64,000 nucleotides of DNA. Source: Archegozetes longisetosus (lineage: Eukaryota; Arthropoda; Arachnida; Sarcoptiformes; Trhypochthoniidae). Shown one piece after another: positions 61,464 through 64,000 of this stretch. Each line of letters begins with the position of its first letter. Within the stretch, counting starts at the first letter, position 1. The notes below the pieces were generated by a model, which had not been told where the DNA came from, ran no database searches, and saw only the letters and a program-made list of their open reading frames with translations. The position numbers were made by a program, and so were the translations under genes. Location: positions 18,507,337 to 18,571,336 of the forward strand of contig JAEMBT020000009.1 in NCBI GenBank assembly GCA_018873245.2. Reading direction: 5' to 3'.

Positions 61464-62138
61464 CAAAAATACTTACTGAATTGTAGAATCCAGTAAATCT
61501 ATCTTTAGTATAGATTACTTTAATTTAAAGATTTTAAAATATTCTCAATATTATTTGAAAGCTTGGCTCAAGAATTTTGGAGTAAAGTTGTTGGAAATAA
61601 TGTTTAGGAAGTGAAGATGTGAAACCAATTCATAGAATCCATATAATCTATTTTACATAATTTATATTGTTCATATAATTATGTAAAGTGAAATGAGATA
61701 AAACTAGCTTAAAATCATTTTAGTTAAGTTCAGCTCAGTCTAGATCAGTGTCAAATTTTCATATCTTTTATCTCTATAGTTAGTCATTTTTATTGAAACT
61801 GGCTTTACAGCTGAGCACCGTTCTGCAGTCGGTCTGATGCCATTGACCGATTTCTCTTGCCGCTAGTTCAATTTTTATGATAGTTTCTTCTCTTGTTTAA
61901 AAAGTAACTAGTTAGTTTGTGCCAAATTTTTAGATTTATATTATGAATAGTATGGATTGGTTCCACATCTTTGCTTTTCTATCAAAATCTTCAATAAAAC
62001 TATCAAATAATCTTAAGATAATCCTATCTTAAAATTAAGGTAATTTATATTAAAAACAGCTCTACTATAGATTAGGCGCGATCTTAGACCAACATGAAAA
62101 AAAATCTATTTCACTCATTTCACGAATATTAGGATCTT

Positions 62139-62456
62139 GACCATCGGAAGTGTATAGTTCACAAGTTCACAATAGAAATTCTATAATGGGAGTCTCTGGC
62201 AGAAAAAATTGACTTTTACAATGAAGTACTATGGCAACAAATAATTAAATCCAATTTTAACATTAATTCTGGTCATATTAGATTCAGTTAAGTGATGATA
62301 GATTAGGTTAGGTTGACCAGAATTAACGTTAAAATTGAATTTGATCATTTTTGCCATAGAATTCTATTGTAAAAATAATTTTTTTCTCGCATCAACCTCC
62401 ATTACAAAATCTTTATTCATAACCCTTTTGTTGTCAACTATTCACTTCCGGTGGTC
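62139..62456. repeat. Large imperfect palindrome (arms about 140 bp)
   Basis: The left arm 62139-62275 is an inverted, diverged copy of the right arm 62313-62456, with a spacer of about 37 bases. Landmarks are GACCATCGGAAGTG at the left against CACTTCCGGTGGTC at the right, and TTAACATTAATTCTGGTCA against TGACCAGAATTAACGTTAA across the centre. The right arm is also part of the repeat shared with 61221-61463. It is a fold-back element or two copies inserted head to head. Confidence 0.65.
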
Positions 62457-62548
62457 GACACCCTCATATTCGTATTCGGCATCCTCGAAATAAGTTGAAT
62501 AGAGTTTTTTTGAGTTGATCTGAGACCGAGCCTAATCTATAGTATACC
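62304..62548 (+). repeat. Diverged interspersed repeat, copy 2 (about 245 bp)
   Basis: Direct repeat partner of 61221-61463, about 0.84 kb downstream of it. It overlaps the right arm of the palindrome at 62139-62456. Confidence 0.65.
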
Positions 62549-64000
62549 TAGATTGTTTTGGGTCGCTAAAGATCAGTGCTTCATACACATTCAGCTCTCG
62601 GACCACTTTGGATTTAGTGGAGCGCCAGAGTAGAAGCACTAGTTCTTCCGTGAAATTTATATTAATTTGAATGTTTCAAGTTCAATAGTATCAGAGCTAG
62701 ATTTACAGATGAATAATTTTATCAGAATTATTGTATACAACAATTTTTAGAGAATATTTATAATCAAATTGCCTTCTAATTAAATAAAACTAATATTGGA
62801 ACAAACAGTTGTTCATTTGTTACTTATGATAGGAAAACTTTCAATCCTATAATTTTGAATTTAATCCAAATAATCAAGTAAAATATTAATCGGTTGAGCT
62901 GAATGCTCTTTATGCACTAAAATTGTGATTGTAAAGTATTCAGATTACTTTTATTGAAACTCAGTTAAAGTATTTTTAATGTTGTGTTGAAAATATTAAA
63001 AGTTGACATAAGAGTATTTTGTAAATTGTGATAGAATTTGATTGAGGTGATCCAATTCAAACAAATATAATGTACTTTACATCTGCTCGGTTGATGACAA
63101 AAATATTAAATGATTCATTATTTTAGTTAGATTTTGACAGTTTGATACCAACATGAAGGACAACTGGTGCGAGAGGTGTAGTTCGTTATGATAGACATCT
63201 TATGATAAAGGATGTTTAACTTTTTTGTGTAGTAAACTTGGATCACTTAAAATGATTCGCCTCCTGAATAGATAATTCGAATTAGATACAATCTGTCTTC
63301 GATTTTTTCAAGCTGGCTATAGGGAAATTTGGTTTTGGTAACTGATTTTGAAAGCATTGGCTGCTTCTATCAGGTCCATAATGTTAAACAGTCAGCATTG
63401 TGGCAACAAAGGTTTTAAGCAAAACTTCAAACTTGGCAATAGATTTGAGTGCACCTATAGCCTTATTAATTCTTGGATACTGGCAAATACAGATTCAAAA
63501 ATAAAATATCGAACTTGAGAAATTTGCTGATTTAATTTCTTTCAATAATTTTGATCTTAAGAAGAAACATTTAGCTACTAAAAGTTGGCTGAAATTGATT
63601 GAGAAATAGTTAATAGTAAGGACTAAAGGCCTCTATGATTGAAGATAAATTTTTTCCTATATTTGAATTTTAGCAAAACTTGATTGGCACCGACGAGTTG
63701 CAGAATTCGAGACCAGATTGCATTTGTGTGAGAAAGAAATTAACCTTAAATATAGTGGAATGAGAAATATACAATTGAATTAAATGCTTGATAAAAAATT
63801 ATTAGGGGTAGAGCTTTAAATTTTGGAATATTGACAACATTTTCAGGAACTAAGAATTGAGCAATAATAAAATTAAAAAATAAACTTGTCAGAAAATCAA
63901 ATGTCTAATAAAGTTTTTTAAGTAGACTATCCGAAAAGTAGTCCGAAGAATTTGGTATACGCTAAACTTAAAGCTTTAATAAATAATTACTTGAGCCAAA
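62549..64000. other. Spacer to the window end
   Basis: A short GC-richer patch at 62556-62650 precedes AT-rich sequence. I see no gene, RNA gene or clear repeat to the edge. Confidence 0.5.

Overview
The window is eukaryotic nuclear DNA: strongly AT-rich, with genes split by short GT-AG introns, long empty spacers, and small terminal-inverted-repeat elements. The gene content points to an arthropod: a Dpr-type Ig domain, a two-domain group 7 allergen-like protein, a kekkon-like LRR-Ig receptor, and a Gly/Tyr/His-rich secreted structural protein. The group 7 allergen-like protein suggests a chelicerate, possibly a mite, but this is inference.

Six genes can be reconstructed exon by exon with every junction in phase. 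(1) 4919-6115, minus: a small two-exon gene of unknown function. (2) 19143-20467, plus: a five-exon secreted Gly/Tyr/His-rich cuticle-like protein with a TATA box and a poly(A) signal. (3) 24019-29785, plus: a complete 16-exon SLC12 cation-chloride cotransporter of the Na-dependent NKCC/NCC branch, 998 aa. (4) 32627-35000, plus: a two-exon protein with two C2H2 zinc fingers. (5) 39365-45304, plus: a seven-exon secreted protein joining one Dpr-like Ig domain to a group 7 allergen/takeout-like lipid-binding region. (6) 49154-52018, minus: a three-exon kekkon-like LRR-Ig transmembrane protein with a PDZ-ligand-like C-terminus.

The genes are unrelated in pathway and look independently transcribed. 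Repeats include a 695-bp hAT-like non-autonomous element with a perfect 8-bp target duplication (10382-11076). A MITE family is present as two inverted copies (41185-41664 and 46206-46652), one of them inside gene 5. There is a degraded TIR element in the last SLC12 intron, a 40-bp-arm hairpin at 11221-11335, a diverged 245-bp repeat and large palindrome at 61.2-62.5 kb, and several tandem repeats.

The two points of most interest are the Ig/group 7 chimera and the SLC12 protein. In the chimera, the Ig domain is a symmetric phase 1-1 cassette that can be skipped without breaking the frame. In the SLC12 protein, residues that bind K+ in known NKCCs are replaced. Most of 6.3-19 kb and 52-64 kb shows nothing recognisable. 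All splice models were made by eye without transcript data.
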